Source of the DNA: Tetranychus cinnabarinus
Lineage: Eukaryota; Arthropoda; Arachnida; Trombidiformes; Tetranychidae
Direction: 5' to 3'
Length of the DNA: 64,000 bases
Assembly: GCA_022266195.1 (NCBI GenBank)
Contig: WHVY01000002.1
Coordinates: 4,727,001 to 4,791,000 of the forward strand
Part shown: positions 1 to 10,028 of the stretch, piece after piece
Numbering within the stretch: position 1 is the stretch's first letter
Layout: the number at the start of each line of letters is the position of its first letter
Notes under the pieces: generated by a model
The model's input: the letters and a program-made list of their open reading frames with translations, nothing else
Told to the model about the DNA's origin: nothing
Databases searched by the model: none
Made by a program: the position numbers and the translations under genes

Positions 1-338
1 TTGGATGTCACTGTACTTATTTTCAACGTAAATCCTTTCCTTGGTTTGAGTTATGACTAGATTGACTGAAAAAGTGAAGATGAAATTAGTAAATTGATAT
101 GAATTCATGGGTAAATACTGTATATTTAGTCTGTAATCAAATAAAGCTTACCGTAATTATCAATGGTCCGAAGGTGACCGAGTACAATTCGTCCATCTCG
201 ACATAAAATCGATATCGTTTCTATCAATAGAAATAAATGAATAAGATGCTTTCAAAGAATCAATTAAGACTTACTGCCAATAAAATCTCTTAAATGAACT
301 ACCCAGTTAGTACTATTTTCCCTGGGTCTTATTTCCAT
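1..338 (-). CDS. LSM1: LSm1-like Sm-fold protein, N-terminal part (cut by window start)
   Basis: Three short exons on the minus strand join in frame: 338-275 (starts ATG, phase-1 donor GTAAGT), 220-152, and 65 to the window edge. The 66 residues visible contain the Sm1 motif, with CRDGRIVLGHLRTIDNY followed by VNLVITQTKERIYVENKY. The Q-T-x-E-R-I-x-V-x-x-K-Y order fits LSm1 better than LSm8 or the core Sm proteins. LSm1 is the distinguishing subunit of the cytoplasmic LSm1-7 ring, which binds 3' ends of deadenylated mRNA and promotes decapping. The Sm2 motif and C-terminal tail lie outside the window. Exons were found by reading splice signals; none is a long open frame. Assignment to LSm1 rather than another LSm rests on recalled family patterns. 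Confidence 0.8.
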
Positions 339-937
339 TGTACACTTTTCAGGTTTGACACAAATTCACCGTTGTACTGATTTAAAACACAACACCTTAT
401 GACCTTTTGAATGAAATGGTTCATCAAACTATTTATTGTTTGAATTAAGAAATCAAATTTACTTTTTAACACACGATGGCAGAGGGAGCGTTTTTATTCA
501 AACCGAGTTGTGATTGGTTTGATGATAAATTGTGAAATTGAAGGTAAATATTCAATTCTCGTTGTGATTAATGTTTATCTATTCTGTATACTCTGTATAC
601 ATAATTCATGATCAATTTTTCGAGTATTTGAAATAATAATTTTCAGCCTTTGACTCTATTTGTGAGTTAATTAGATTTTAAAATTTATTTCATTCCAGTT
701 TTGACAAATTAAAGCAAAAATTCGATACGAAATCTTTCCATTTACATTTTGATGTAATTAAAATATTTGTTAAAAATGTAGGAAAATCGTCTTCGACGAG
801 GATCACAATGGCTTTTCAAATTGCTTCTAGTTTATATAATGAGTAGAAATCTAGATTATTTTAAGTTATAGCCGTAAAAAATTCATAAGTAAATACTCTA
901 TGTAAGAGACTCTCTAGAGAAGCGTTGAAAACGCTCA
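339..937. other. Intergenic: LSM1 upstream region and AMDHD2 3' flank
   Basis: About 600 AT-rich bases between two minus-strand genes. It must hold the LSM1 promoter and the AMDHD2 3' untranslated region. No coding frame or RNA gene was recognised. Confidence 0.6.
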
Positions 938-2352
938 TTAGCTTAATTGCGCAGCTTTGATAGGGAAATGATCAGCAATCCAAACTTTTTGTCCACCGAT
1001 AAAAGTAGCCAAAACATTTAATTGATTGTCTAGGATAATAAAGTCAGCATCTGATCCGAAATTGAGAGTGCCTTTGAATTCAGTGATTCCTAATACTTGA
1101 GCTGGATGTAGAGATGCACACTCGACAGCCTTTACTATCCCACAGTTTGTTACAGCATTCAAATTACGAACACATTGAGACATGGTTGCAATTGATCCAC
1201 AAAGTGTCTCAGTTCCGGCAATAAAAGCTTTTGAATCGCAAATTTCGATAAATTGTTCCCCTAATTTGTGCTTCTTTCCTGGCTCCAATCCAAGAGCAGA
1301 TATAGCATCGGTTACACAAACAAGGCCATCTGGATTGGTTTGATATGCAATTCGCAAAGCAGCATCATGTGTATGAATTCCATCAGCAATTATCCCATAA
1401 TAAACAGGGACTTTAGATGAATTTGGATAAGAATGGGCGAGTAATCCAACTAAGCCAGGATCACGGTGATGAAACGGTAACATTGCATTGAATAGATGAG
1501 TGATGAAATTGGCTCCGTTTGAAATAGCCACATAACCCTGATTCAAAGTTGCCACTGAATGTCCCATGGAAACGATTATATTGTGAGAAACTATTTCTTT
1601 TATTATTGATCCTCCATCCAATTCTGGAGCGAGAGTAATTATTGCCACATCTTCCAAGGTACCATAAACATCAACTAGTTCATTGAAAGATTTCATGATA
1701 TTATCACGAACCAAATGCTCTGGATGAGCTCCTCGTTTCTTGCGGTTAATGAAAGGCCCTTCAAGGTGTAAACCTGATAACATAAGTTGAAAAAATGAAT
1801 TGAAATAAAAGGAGAGATATGTAAATTACCAAGAATAGAGGCTCCATTTTCAAGGCTTCCTGGTCGTCTATGGATGAATGGAATGATCTTTTTATAAGAT
1901 TCAGGCGATTGAGTGATTAAAGTTGGACAAAATGAAGTCACGCCTGATTCAACTATACCTCGAGCAACACTGTCAATAGCTTTTTCAATATCCACATTGT
2001 CGTTGGAAAAATCGAATCCATATCCACCTGAAAAATGAAAAGACCCAGAGTTTAGAATTTAAAGTATTTTATTCAAATTACCTGATGTTAACGAATCATT
2101 TCAAGAAATATCAGATTAAAAGAAATTACCATTTATTTGGAGATCAATGTATCCTGGAGCGATTATATTGTGTTTACAATCTATCACAACATCAGGTTTT
2201 GATTTTTCATCATAGAAGATTGGCTCTGGGTTTATAATTTTACCACTTTTAATCCAGAAATCCTCTTTTACTAGTTGACCATCACGAATAATGAAACAGT
2301 TATAAAATTTGATTAATTGGTCACAATCATAAAATTTTGGTGAAGATGTCAT
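938..2352 (-). CDS. AMDHD2: N-acetylglucosamine-6-phosphate deacetylase
   Basis: Three exons (2352-2130, 2027-1830, 1773-938) join in frame to give 418 residues, close to the roughly 409 of vertebrate AMDHD2. Both introns are short (102 and 56 bases) with GT/AG ends and keep phase 1. The enzyme removes acetate from GlcNAc-6-phosphate in amino-sugar catabolism and so limits flux into UDP-GlcNAc. NagA-family landmarks are all present: APGYIDLQINGGYG (about residue 65), HLEGPF (E145 region, metal ligand), GH at 211-212, THLFNAM (H233), ADGIH (270-274) and CVTDA with the catalytic Asp near 296. The first exon boundary falls inside the INGG motif, so the splice is well supported. No lesions were seen. 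Confidence 0.96.
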
Positions 2353-2743
2353 CTAAATAAACTATAAACGAGCTCATTTGATTGAGCTTCAACAACTAGA
2401 AATGTTTAATTCCTTTGGAGTAATCACATGTAGCAATGTAGCAATAAATATTCCGTAAAGCACGTTAGAAACAAAGATGAATGACATAAATAGATAAAAT
2501 TAGATAATTTAAGTGATACTTGTAAAAAAGGTAACAATCAAAGTTGAAATCAAAATAATCTGTACAGCTGTTTTTACCAACACTCAGCCATCTATACGAT
2601 AACCTCCATAGCCTTCCAAGATGTGAACAAGGAACATATTTGAATAGTTATCAAAGCATTATAATCAATATTTTGCTAATTCATATGCATGGATTAACAT
2701 ATAGATAAAAAATAACCTATCAATTTTGACTGAATGATGGGCA
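2353..2743. other. Intergenic, upstream of AMDHD2
   Basis: AT-rich sequence that should contain the AMDHD2 promoter. No open frame or recognisable element was found before the duplicated block that begins near 2744. Confidence 0.5.
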
Positions 2744-2860
2744 TCAACCAGCTGATTTACAACAATCAACATGAAAGTGCCCTTTTATTGTTTGATAGCA
2801 AACTTCCTAAAAGCTCAATACTTGTTTCTGTTTTTTATGAGAGATTATGAAAATAATAAG
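2744..2860. repeat. Duplicated fragment of the dead calponin copy
   Basis: This stretch aligns with 21225-21331, which lies in the intron of the dead calponin copy at 21.1-21.9 kb. Shared strings include CAACCAG, CATGAAAGT, AGCTCAATACTTGTTT, GAGATT and ATAATAAG, in the same order with small indels. It is directly followed by RECQL4-derived sequence in the same relative orientation as in the parent locus. It therefore marks the 3'-most end of one duplicated block rather than an independent insertion. Confidence 0.75.
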
Positions 2861-2862
2861 CT

Positions 2863-3483
2863 AAAGTTTATTTTATGCACAAGTTGGCGATGAAAATTTT
2901 GTAAAAGTATCCCAATTGAAGGCTAAATTCGTATGGATAATTTCGTAAACTCTATCTGATCTTAACCACGAGTTTTTCGCCCATCAGGAAGCGTAATCCA
3001 TTCTTAAGAGTTTACCAGCTAATTTCTCGATAATTGAATGATCGCAGCTGTTTGGGAAAATTATCGACTCCAAGTTCCGCTTTTTTTAACTTTTCAATGG
3101 TTTCAAGTCAGGTTCCATAGGTAGTAGTCGCCATCAGGGCTAGAAATGTTTTAATATTGAGTTTCTCTTTCAAAGCTCTATACAGTTGAAGATAGCCCAA
3201 TGTCCTTCTTGATCACAGATGTAACATGTAATGGATTTACCCTTACATTTTTGTTTCCAGGCTTTCTTCTTGAACTGCCTCACATTGGTTTTATTAAATC
3301 CTCTGGAACAAAAAACCTTTTTCCTTCGAACTAATCTTTTAAAAGTTTTTGGAACCAGCCTTTCCATAACTAGAAAAACTAATTGAAATTATAAAAATAG
3401 AAATTTGAAAACAAACAGAGAGTTAAAAGAAGAATCAACAATTTACAAAAAAAGGTTTTGACTAACCAATACTTCCCGCCAGA
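2863..3483 (-). pseudogene. RECQL4 duplicate with multiple internal deletions
   Basis: The segments align in order with the intact RECQL4 gene: 2863-2921 with 22737-22800, 2928-3002 with 22901-22977, 3003-3061 with 23451-23508, 3062-3112 with 23882-23935, 3118-3195 with 24055-24130, and 3196-3483 with 24754-25045. Everything between these blocks is missing, including Walker A, DEAH and the other helicase motifs. The 5' flank and a likely 5'UTR intron are retained, so this is a DNA-level copy and not a retrocopy; its acceptor has changed from CAG to TAG. A 65-codon frame (3367-3170) keeps the start codon, the basic Sld2-like stretch and part of the zinc knuckle, then runs out of frame across a deletion junction. 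Not a working helicase. Confidence 0.92.
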
Positions 3484-3561
3484 CTACCATTACATTGTAT
3501 TCGACGTGAATATTGGTGAAAACGGTATATCGTCTCTACCAAAGCACAGACAGTAGAAGAA

Positions 3562-4470
3562 TTAACATTCGATAAGAGTGTTTATGAACATATATCTTGA
3601 AAACAATGAATAAAGCCTTCTGAACCAAACCATTTGACTTTGATGACGATATAATGAATCGAGCAACTTAAGATACTTTGAAGGTTCTATGCCAATAAAC
3701 ACTTTCTTTTGGCACTTTGCGTTGGATTGATTACAAGTTTCTGTTAGAAATTTTCTTAAAGTCCAATCGATTAACGAAATAGGAGCTTCTAGAAAAGATA
3801 AATATTTTCTGAAAATATTTACACTTTCCAAAGTCATGAATTTGACTGATGGGTTCAAATTAGATACAAATATCTTAATAAATCCATTCGTGTCCTTATG
3901 ATTGGGATGCCCACTAATTCCATATTCATCAAATGTGATCACTTCACTTACGTTGTTCTCATGAACTTTCTCACTAACAACCATTGCAATCATAGTCAGG
4001 TTCCAATGTTGATTCATTCCATCAATGAAATGATCAGTAATGAAAACATTTTTGACAGGCAATCCAATTTCTTTCATAGCTTCAAGCAATTCTAACCTAC
4101 GAATGGTTCCTAATCCATCATAGTCCCCTGATGTGAGACACAAAACAAAAGTTTTACTAGATTTTACTGTAGCCAAGTTAATCAAAGCTGGACCAAAGAA
4201 CATAGTTTCATCATCTGGATGTGCAATAACCAGTAAAGTTGAAGCGTCCTTTTCCATAAACGTTTCCTTATCTAAAGTGGTCTCCCATTGAGTTACTAAT
4301 AAAACACAAAGAATGATATAAATAATGCAAGCCGTAAATAAATTCATCAAATCAAACAAACAAGAAACATAAATGTCCTTAAACCAGGGAAGCTCTTTTA
4401 CAAAACAAGGATTCGGATCATCTGTTTGGGACGTTTTGGCTTGAAACAGTTGCTTAGCAACACTTTTCAT
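3562..4470 (-). CDS. PIGL: GlcNAc-phosphatidylinositol de-N-acetylase (GPI synthesis)
   Basis: A single uninterrupted frame of 302 residues; vertebrate PIG-L is about 252, and the extra length is at the N terminus. The enzyme deacetylates GlcNAc-PI, the second step of GPI-anchor synthesis on the cytoplasmic face of the ER. One hydrophobic segment (about 42-60) provides the membrane anchor. The metal-binding AHPDDE motif lies at 83-88, followed by LTSGDYDGLGTIRRLEL (112-128) and the second metal motif GHPNH (187-191). The C-terminal QSQMVWFRRLY stretch is typical of the family. It is divergent with NOM1, the two start codons being 316 bases apart. No introns or lesions. Confidence 0.95.
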   Translation of the reverse strand: MKSVAKQLFQAKTSQTDDPNPCFVKELPWFKDIYVSCLFDLMNLFTACIIYIILCVLLVTQWETTLDKETFMEKDASTLLVIAHPDDETMFFGPALINLATVKSSKTFVLCLTSGDYDGLGTIRRLELLEAMKEIGLPVKNVFITDHFIDGMNQHWNLTMIAMVVSEKVHENNVSEVITFDEYGISGHPNHKDTNGFIKIFVSNLNPSVKFMTLESVNIFRKYLSFLEAPISLIDWTLRKFLTETCNQSNAKCQKKVFIGIEPSKYLKLLDSLYRHQSQMVWFRRLYSLFSRYMFINTLIEC

Positions 4471-4786
4471 GCCACATGTTTGGAAACCTTATTTTTGTCA
4501 ATTACAATAAAACAATCTCATTTTTTACCTTGATCAATATAAGTCTTCAAGAGGAGGTAAGTTCATTTTTTGTTTCCTCATTGGTGACTCTAAACTAAAT
4601 GTTTTATTATGACTTTTAATAGATAAATGTGCTTCAATTAGTTGAACAGCAAAACCAAAATGTTACTGTATGCTTTACAAGAACGTCTGTTGAAGACTCT
4701 CAACAATTCACTGACCAGAGTTGTTTCGGCTGTGACTCTATACTAAATGTTTTATTATGACTTTTAATAGGTAAAATAAATTAACA
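4471..4786. promoter_or_regulatory. Shared upstream region of PIGL and NOM1, with a likely NOM1 5'UTR intron
   Basis: The two genes face away from each other across 316 bases, so both promoters must lie here or overlap. GAG|GTAAGT at 4554-4562 is a strong plus-strand donor for NOM1. Two candidate acceptors, both TTTTAATAG, end at 4622 and 4770, so the 5'UTR intron would be 66 or 214 bases long. The promoter position is inferred from the layout; no TATA box was identified. Confidence 0.5.
4584..4770 (+). repeat. 39-base direct repeat carrying two copies of a splice acceptor
   Basis: Copies at 4584-4622 and 4732-4770 differ at one base and lie 148 bases apart. Each contains GTGACTCTA, TTTTATTATGAC and ends in TTTTAATAG, the probable acceptor of the NOM1 leader intron. 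Confidence 0.85.
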
Positions 4787-6739
4787 ATGAAAAGATCACC
4801 TGGTGCTTCACTTTCTGCCCCTTCAAATTCAAGACTATCATCACTCAGGGATGGTATTGAAACAGATAATGAGATAATCAGAAGACTGGAAAATAAATTA
4901 GGATTCAAAAAACGAAAAAATGCTTCTGCTCGATGTTTTGAAGATTTTGGACTTGGTGATGTATGGTCTATTATTGAAAAAGTTGAACCTAAAACTGAGG
5001 TAAAACAGAAAAAAGCTGAACCCAAAACTGGAGTAAAACGTAAAAAAGAATGGATCTCCGAAGACGATTCAGATAACATGACAGATGATGATGGATTGAA
5101 TTCCGCAGATGAAAGCGCTGGTTCAAATAATAGTGATGGTGATGATGATATATCTGATGGGGAACAATCCACAGAATTAAAAGAAGACATTTATGGGAGA
5201 TTGAGAGATAGAGAGGGAAATATTATCAAAGCCGAATCAAAGGAGAAAAATGACCAAGAATCTGAACCATCAGTTGAAGATGAAATTGATGAAAAAGCAA
5301 TGAAAAGGATACGAGGTCTTCTCAACCGTTTATCTGCAAGTAATCTCCAGACAATTTCTGCAAGCATTGAAGATGTCCTTAAGGACTATAGTTTATTCCA
5401 AGTGACTCAGTGTTTGTGTAAATGTATTAATGATCAATTGCTTCAAGATTCCTTTTTATCACCTCAACGATTGATTGGAGAATATGCTATGCTGATCTCC
5501 GTTCTAAATACAAATATTGGTGATGAAATCGGTGGTCATGTTGTGCATCAATTCGTGAAGAAATTTGACTCTGTAATGACAAAACTTACAGATAGCAAAG
5601 AAGATGAAGAATCCAAGCTAATGGACAATTTGGTATCTTTCATTTCATATTTACATGCATGTGGAATGATTGACTCAAATCTTATATTCGACATCATCGA
5701 TAAATTAGTCAATCGTTTCAACAGAAAGTGCATTCAAGTGATTTTGCTGCAGCTCAGAATGATTGGATTCGTATTGAGGAGAAGTGATCCAAGCAGACTG
5801 AAAAAAATGATTGAAAATATTCAATCTCAGGCAGTTAAATACGAGACAACAGATAAAAGAATTAGCTTCATGCTAGAAGCTTTATCTGCTATAAAAAACA
5901 ACAACATAATCAAATTAAACAGTCTAAATGAGGATAGTCCCATATGTTCAGTGGATATAAATTCACTTCGAGCAACAATAAAAAATGGATTAAGAACAAA
6001 AACAAAGGTTTCTTATATACCCGGTAAATTTGAAGAAGTGATTCAAAATAATCGTTGGTGGATTAATGGTGGACTAACTCTAAAAGAATCAAAGACTGAG
6101 ACTAAAGAACCATCATCAGAGGAGATTACAATTTCCGAGCCAAAAACTATCGAGTCGGATATTGGTGAAAAATTATGTGCTAAATTACGTCTAGTGACAC
6201 CTCTTCGTAAAGCAATTTTGAAGTCTTTAATCACATGTGAAGATTATATTGAATGTACCCAAAGATTAATCAAAGTTGGTGGTAAAAATTTCATAGAAGT
6301 CATGAATGTTTGTCTTCTAGTTGCTCTTAAGGAGAAAAAATTTAATCCATTCTATATTTACTTATTCAAGCAATTGTCCTCTGGAGATCGAAAATACAAA
6401 ATGGCATTAATTTACTCTCTCAAAGATCGATTGAACGAACCAGAACGACTTTCTAAAATTGAAAAGTCAAACATGTGCAAATATATTGTAGAGCTATTGA
6501 AACTTGACGTGATTCCAATCACAGTTCTCAAAAACTTCCAATTCAACGATCTCAGCGAGGAATCAGTTGACTTACTCAAATCTATTTTAATACCTGTCTT
6601 CACTTCGGATGAACCAATTATAACCAAAATCCTATCAAAGTTAAAACCCAAGGATCCGTTTACAGTTGCTTTGAAACTGTTCATTTCTTGTTTCATGGAT
6701 CCACAGTATAAAGAGAAAATGCTATTTTTGAAAAAATAG
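4787..6739 (+). CDS. NOM1: Nucleolar MIF4G/MA3 protein NOM1 (Sgd1 homologue)
   Basis: A single-exon frame of 650 residues. NOM1/Sgd1 is a nucleolar factor needed for 18S rRNA processing and for nucleolar targeting of PP1 in vertebrates. The order fits the family: a basic and acidic N terminus (about 1-165, with an imperfect repeat of EPKTEVKQKK/EPKTGVKRKK and an acidic run at 91-130), the conserved EDIYGRLRD, a MIF4G HEAT domain (about 170-385, including LIGEYAMLISVLN) and an MA3 domain (from LVTPLRKAILKSLI, about 460-580). Human NOM1 is longer (about 860), mostly in the N-terminal tail. A CAAATAAAA polyadenylation-like signal follows near 6812. The start is the first ATG after the leader-intron acceptor. 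Confidence 0.93.
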   Translation: MKRSPGASLSAPSNSRLSSLRDGIETDNEIIRRLENKLGFKKRKNASARCFEDFGLGDVWSIIEKVEPKTEVKQKKAEPKTGVKRKKEWISEDDSDNMTDDDGLNSADESAGSNNSDGDDDISDGEQSTELKEDIYGRLRDREGNIIKAESKEKNDQESEPSVEDEIDEKAMKRIRGLLNRLSASNLQTISASIEDVLKDYSLFQVTQCLCKCINDQLLQDSFLSPQRLIGEYAMLISVLNTNIGDEIGGHVVHQFVKKFDSVMTKLTDSKEDEESKLMDNLVSFISYLHACGMIDSNLIFDIIDKLVNRFNRKCIQVILLQLRMIGFVLRRSDPSRLKKMIENIQSQAVKYETTDKRISFMLEALSAIKNNNIIKLNSLNEDSPICSVDINSLRATIKNGLRTKTKVSYIPGKFEEVIQNNRWWINGGLTLKESKTETKEPSSEEITISEPKTIESDIGEKLCAKLRLVTPLRKAILKSLITCEDYIECTQRLIKVGGKNFIEVMNVCLLVALKEKKFNPFYIYLFKQLSSGDRKYKMALIYSLKDRLNEPERLSKIEKSNMCKYIVELLKLDVIPITVLKNFQFNDLSEESVDLLKSILIPVFTSDEPIITKILSKLKPKDPFTVALKLFISCFMDPQYKEKMLFLKK

Positions 6740-7356
6740 TTTCACCTTAACTTACCAATCAATTAAAATTCAATTCTTTTATCTGTATAAATGCTTGTTA
6801 AGTAAAATTTCAAATAAAACTTGGTTTATCTCCAAACTATTCATGAGTATCACCAAAACTTGGCGACATTTTATTCCTCTAACTACCAAGTCTATGCATT
6901 CAAATGATTTCACATTTTTTTCAATCGACAAGCCTTGCTTGCCAAATTATTACCCTTGAATTTGAAAAGAGTAAGATTGATTGCTTTTGATTTATTCATT
7001 ATAAGGTTAGTGTCAAGTTTAAAAATGAATCTTCAATCAATCAATCTTCAGAATCAACCAAAATTAATTCACAACCAAAATATTTCGACGTTAGTTTAAT
7101 TATTATTGATTGATTCGAGGTCTTTTAATTTTATTTGATTCAATCAGAATGAACAAAAAGAGCAATCAACAACATTGCCAGTAAAATCATTTTTGTGAAC
7201 AATTATATTGAAATTATTCACTGAACATTTATCCAATTGCGAGAAAAGATGCTCCAAATTAACAAGGATTAGCAAGCTTCAATCCAATTTAAATAATAGG
7301 ATGGGTTGATTTTAATTTGCTTTTTTTCTTGAGTCAATTTGCGATTATAAATGTGT
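6740..7356. other. Convergent intergenic region
   Basis: Holds the NOM1 3' end and the 3' untranslated region of the first calponin gene. AT-rich; no gene seen. Confidence 0.5.
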
Positions 7357-8537
7357 CTACATGTGTCTTGAGTTTCCGAAGTTTTGTCCACTTTGGTTAG
7401 CTCCTTTATTTGAACCATATTGCAAGTTGATGATTCCATCACTGGCTCGAAGTTGTTCCTCGGTAAATTCCCGTTTGCATTCCTCAGCGGGCTTTGGTCC
7501 GAGGTAGGGTCCTTTGAAGTCAGAGTGAAGATAACACTGAGAAACACACAGAAATAAAATAAACGTCAAATACAGTTAATAAAACATATTCAGGCTTACA
7601 GCGATTCAGATCAATTAAGAGACAAAGATATTAGTAAAATTTTAAACACAAGAATACTCACAGTTCTTCCTAATGCTAAAAGACATTGAGTGACTTGAGG
7701 GATGTTTCGCTTTTCGAATAAATCGACAGTTTGGAAAACATCAATTTCAGGAACACCGTAAGCTCGAGCTGCTGTTTGGAAAGAGTTAATATTTTCCATT
7801 AATTTAAAGCTTGGGCCAGAAGTAGCAATCTTTTTGCATGATCCTGGAGCGAGTTTGTTCATCAATCTATGGTAATGATGAAAAAAGTACATTCATATTA
7901 AAGCTATGTTATCATTTAACTGATTGGACTAATTTTGATACATCAGATTGAGAGCTGAAAATCAAGATACTAACAGCTGCAATTGCACTATCTTAGTAAT
8001 GTAATAATTGTTACGTTTGATTGTTATAATAAATCTTAAATTTACTAAATCTAGACTTACTTGCAAAGTATAACTCCATCTTTCAGGACTTCTTCAAAAG
8101 ATCCATTTGGAAGTGGGTCACCAACAATGGCTGCAATCCATTGAAGAATCTCGGACTCCAATTGAGCATCCCGTTTACCAGCAAGCTTCAGATTAAAACA
8201 ATAAACAAATGGACGTTGATAACAACATAATCAAATATTAAATCCAAATGGATCCAAGATGGTTAAGGTAAATCAATTGTGAAACGATGTAAACAAACAA
8301 TAACAATACATTATTAGATTAGTAGGGAATAAAATGAAATGAAGAGGAATGAAGATGATAATGAATGTTGGGATAAGATGAAGAATGAAAAATAATGTAG
8401 GTTGTAACTAATATTATGATGACAATTAGTTTCGTGTGCATGAAACTAACCCTGAATAGAAAGCAATGAAAAAAATAAAGGTTAACATTGAAACAAGTGT
8501 TACTTACCTTAGCAGTTACTTGAGCAGCAAGAGACAT
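7357..8537 (-). CDS. Muscle protein 20/transgelin-type calponin, copy 1
   Basis: Four exons (8537-8508, 8185-8061, 7866-7662, 7536-7357) join to 179 residues, the usual size of arthropod Mp20/transgelin. The product is an actin-binding muscle protein: a single calponin-homology domain (about 11-125, with ILQWIAAIVG, GVILCKLMNKL, ENINSFQTAARAYGVPEIDVFQTVDL) and one C-terminal calponin-like repeat (IINLQYGSNKGANQSGQ). The second acceptor is AAG rather than CAG, but it gives exactly the same exon length (125 bases) as the paralogue. The neighbour at 10.0-10.8 kb has identical exon lengths for exons 2-4, so the two are tandem duplicates. Intron 1 carries a well conserved element described separately. 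No lesions. Confidence 0.93.
8394..8468. promoter_or_regulatory. Intronic element with near-palindrome, conserved in the dead copy
   Basis: Inside intron 1 of calponin copy 1, about 70 bases are nearly identical to 21704-21776 in the dead copy, whereas the flanking exons and intron have diverged more. The core 8426-8449 is an inverted repeat, TTAGTTTC then 8 bases then GAAACTAA. A muscle enhancer or an RNA hairpin would both fit; function is inferred only. Confidence 0.4.
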
Positions 8538-10028
8538 TTTGATCAATAAATAATAAAGGTAATCAGAGGGAAATTAAAAGGTTTTTAGGTTTTTTTAATA
8601 TATAAGCTGAAAAGACGATTGAAATGATTTTACCCAAGAAACTCAAACTTCAAACTGAAACTTAAAGTTAATATGAACAGTTTTTACTCAACTTTTCCAG
8701 AATCACTGCCGATATACATTTTCGTCCCTCCTACTCCATGGTGTTGGAGGCGATAGCGATATTTTTGGCTATAATATCATTTACATGTTCCTTGCTTCCT
8801 TTCCTACTTATATTTCAAATATAACTAGCAATTAGGTTACAAGCCAATATCCTAACAAGTGACATGATTCACTTCCAAAACTGCATTAACCCAACCTTAA
8901 ATGTCTATACAAATGGCTTGAGTAAAAGGTGTGGAAATTAAATTCAATTAAACCTCTGATAACCAATGAACATTTATCAACAATTCACCCTTTCAGGGCC
9001 TAAACTAAAGCAATTCAATCTGAATTTTGCCCCTTTTTGGGCAGATTTTCAATACAGCTTTGGTTAAAGACTCTCGATATTAATCACTATTTTTCTCGGC
9101 CTTTGATTGTTTCACTGATTTTTCTGGTCTTTACTGATATTCAGCTTGAACAATTTGAAATTTAATTGTTTCTTCTCTTAATTTCTTGATTTGTAAATAA
9201 TATTGGATAATAAGATTTGAAGATTTGGCTTAAAAGTAAAAGCTAATGACTGAAATGTTCCCAATCTTTCATCGCATCAAACATATTTTTTGATGATAAT
9301 TTTCATTGAATTAACTGGCAGATTAGCATGAAAATTATGATGAAAAGTGGGTCAGAAATTTGAGAATCCAACTAAGCAGAAAAATAGTTTAGGAAAAGGA
9401 AAATATTTCCACATTTTCTTGGGTTCCTCATTGGCTAAATATAAAAATCAATTCTATGGTTGTTATTAATTTTACTATTTTTTAAATGCGTACTCAAAAA
9501 TATATTATAATTGTAACGATGTTTGTGCAAGTATTAATATCACTGTAACTCGTTTGCAAGCTAAGGATAAAATAATTTGAAAAAAAGGAGAAGATTTGAG
9601 GTTCCAAGTGAATATTGACTGAAACATGAATTGGCAGATTGCCATGCAACATAACATAAGCAACAATCTGTTGACTACTTGTTGAAAGATATTGCTCATT
9701 GGTATACAATAATGTTTATAAAGTGTATAATAATAGTTGAAAAGTAAATTTATGCCAGTTTATTGATAACCAGACTTTAAAGATACAATTATATTCACAA
9801 TTCAAATTACACTTGAAAACATTTATTAGTATTAAATGTCAGCATTTTATGTAGAGAATACAATTTATTATTTTTACCCTTTCTTTGGTAACATTGTAAA
9901 CATGCCTTTGAAAAGGCTTGAGAGTTTGACTTAACCAGACAATATTTACATAAAGTGAAGTAAATTTAGATGATTGAAATCAACACAATCAAAGATGTCT
10001 TGTCATTAAGGCTGTAAACCCTTAACCA
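8538..10028. other. Intergenic between the two calponin genes
   Basis: AT-rich spacer of 1.5 kb between tandem minus-strand paralogues, containing the copy 1 promoter and the copy 2 3' region. A GC-richer patch near 8690-8760 (CCTCC...GGAGG inverted repeat) stands out. Open frames near 9.5-9.7 kb are low-complexity and look like chance. Confidence 0.45.

Noticed and set aside
8319..8546. Read-through of calponin exon 1 into intron 1, a frame also partly open in the dead copy
   Set aside because: A GTAAGT donor ends exon 1 at a position that restores the calponin domain, and differences between copies change amino acids freely.
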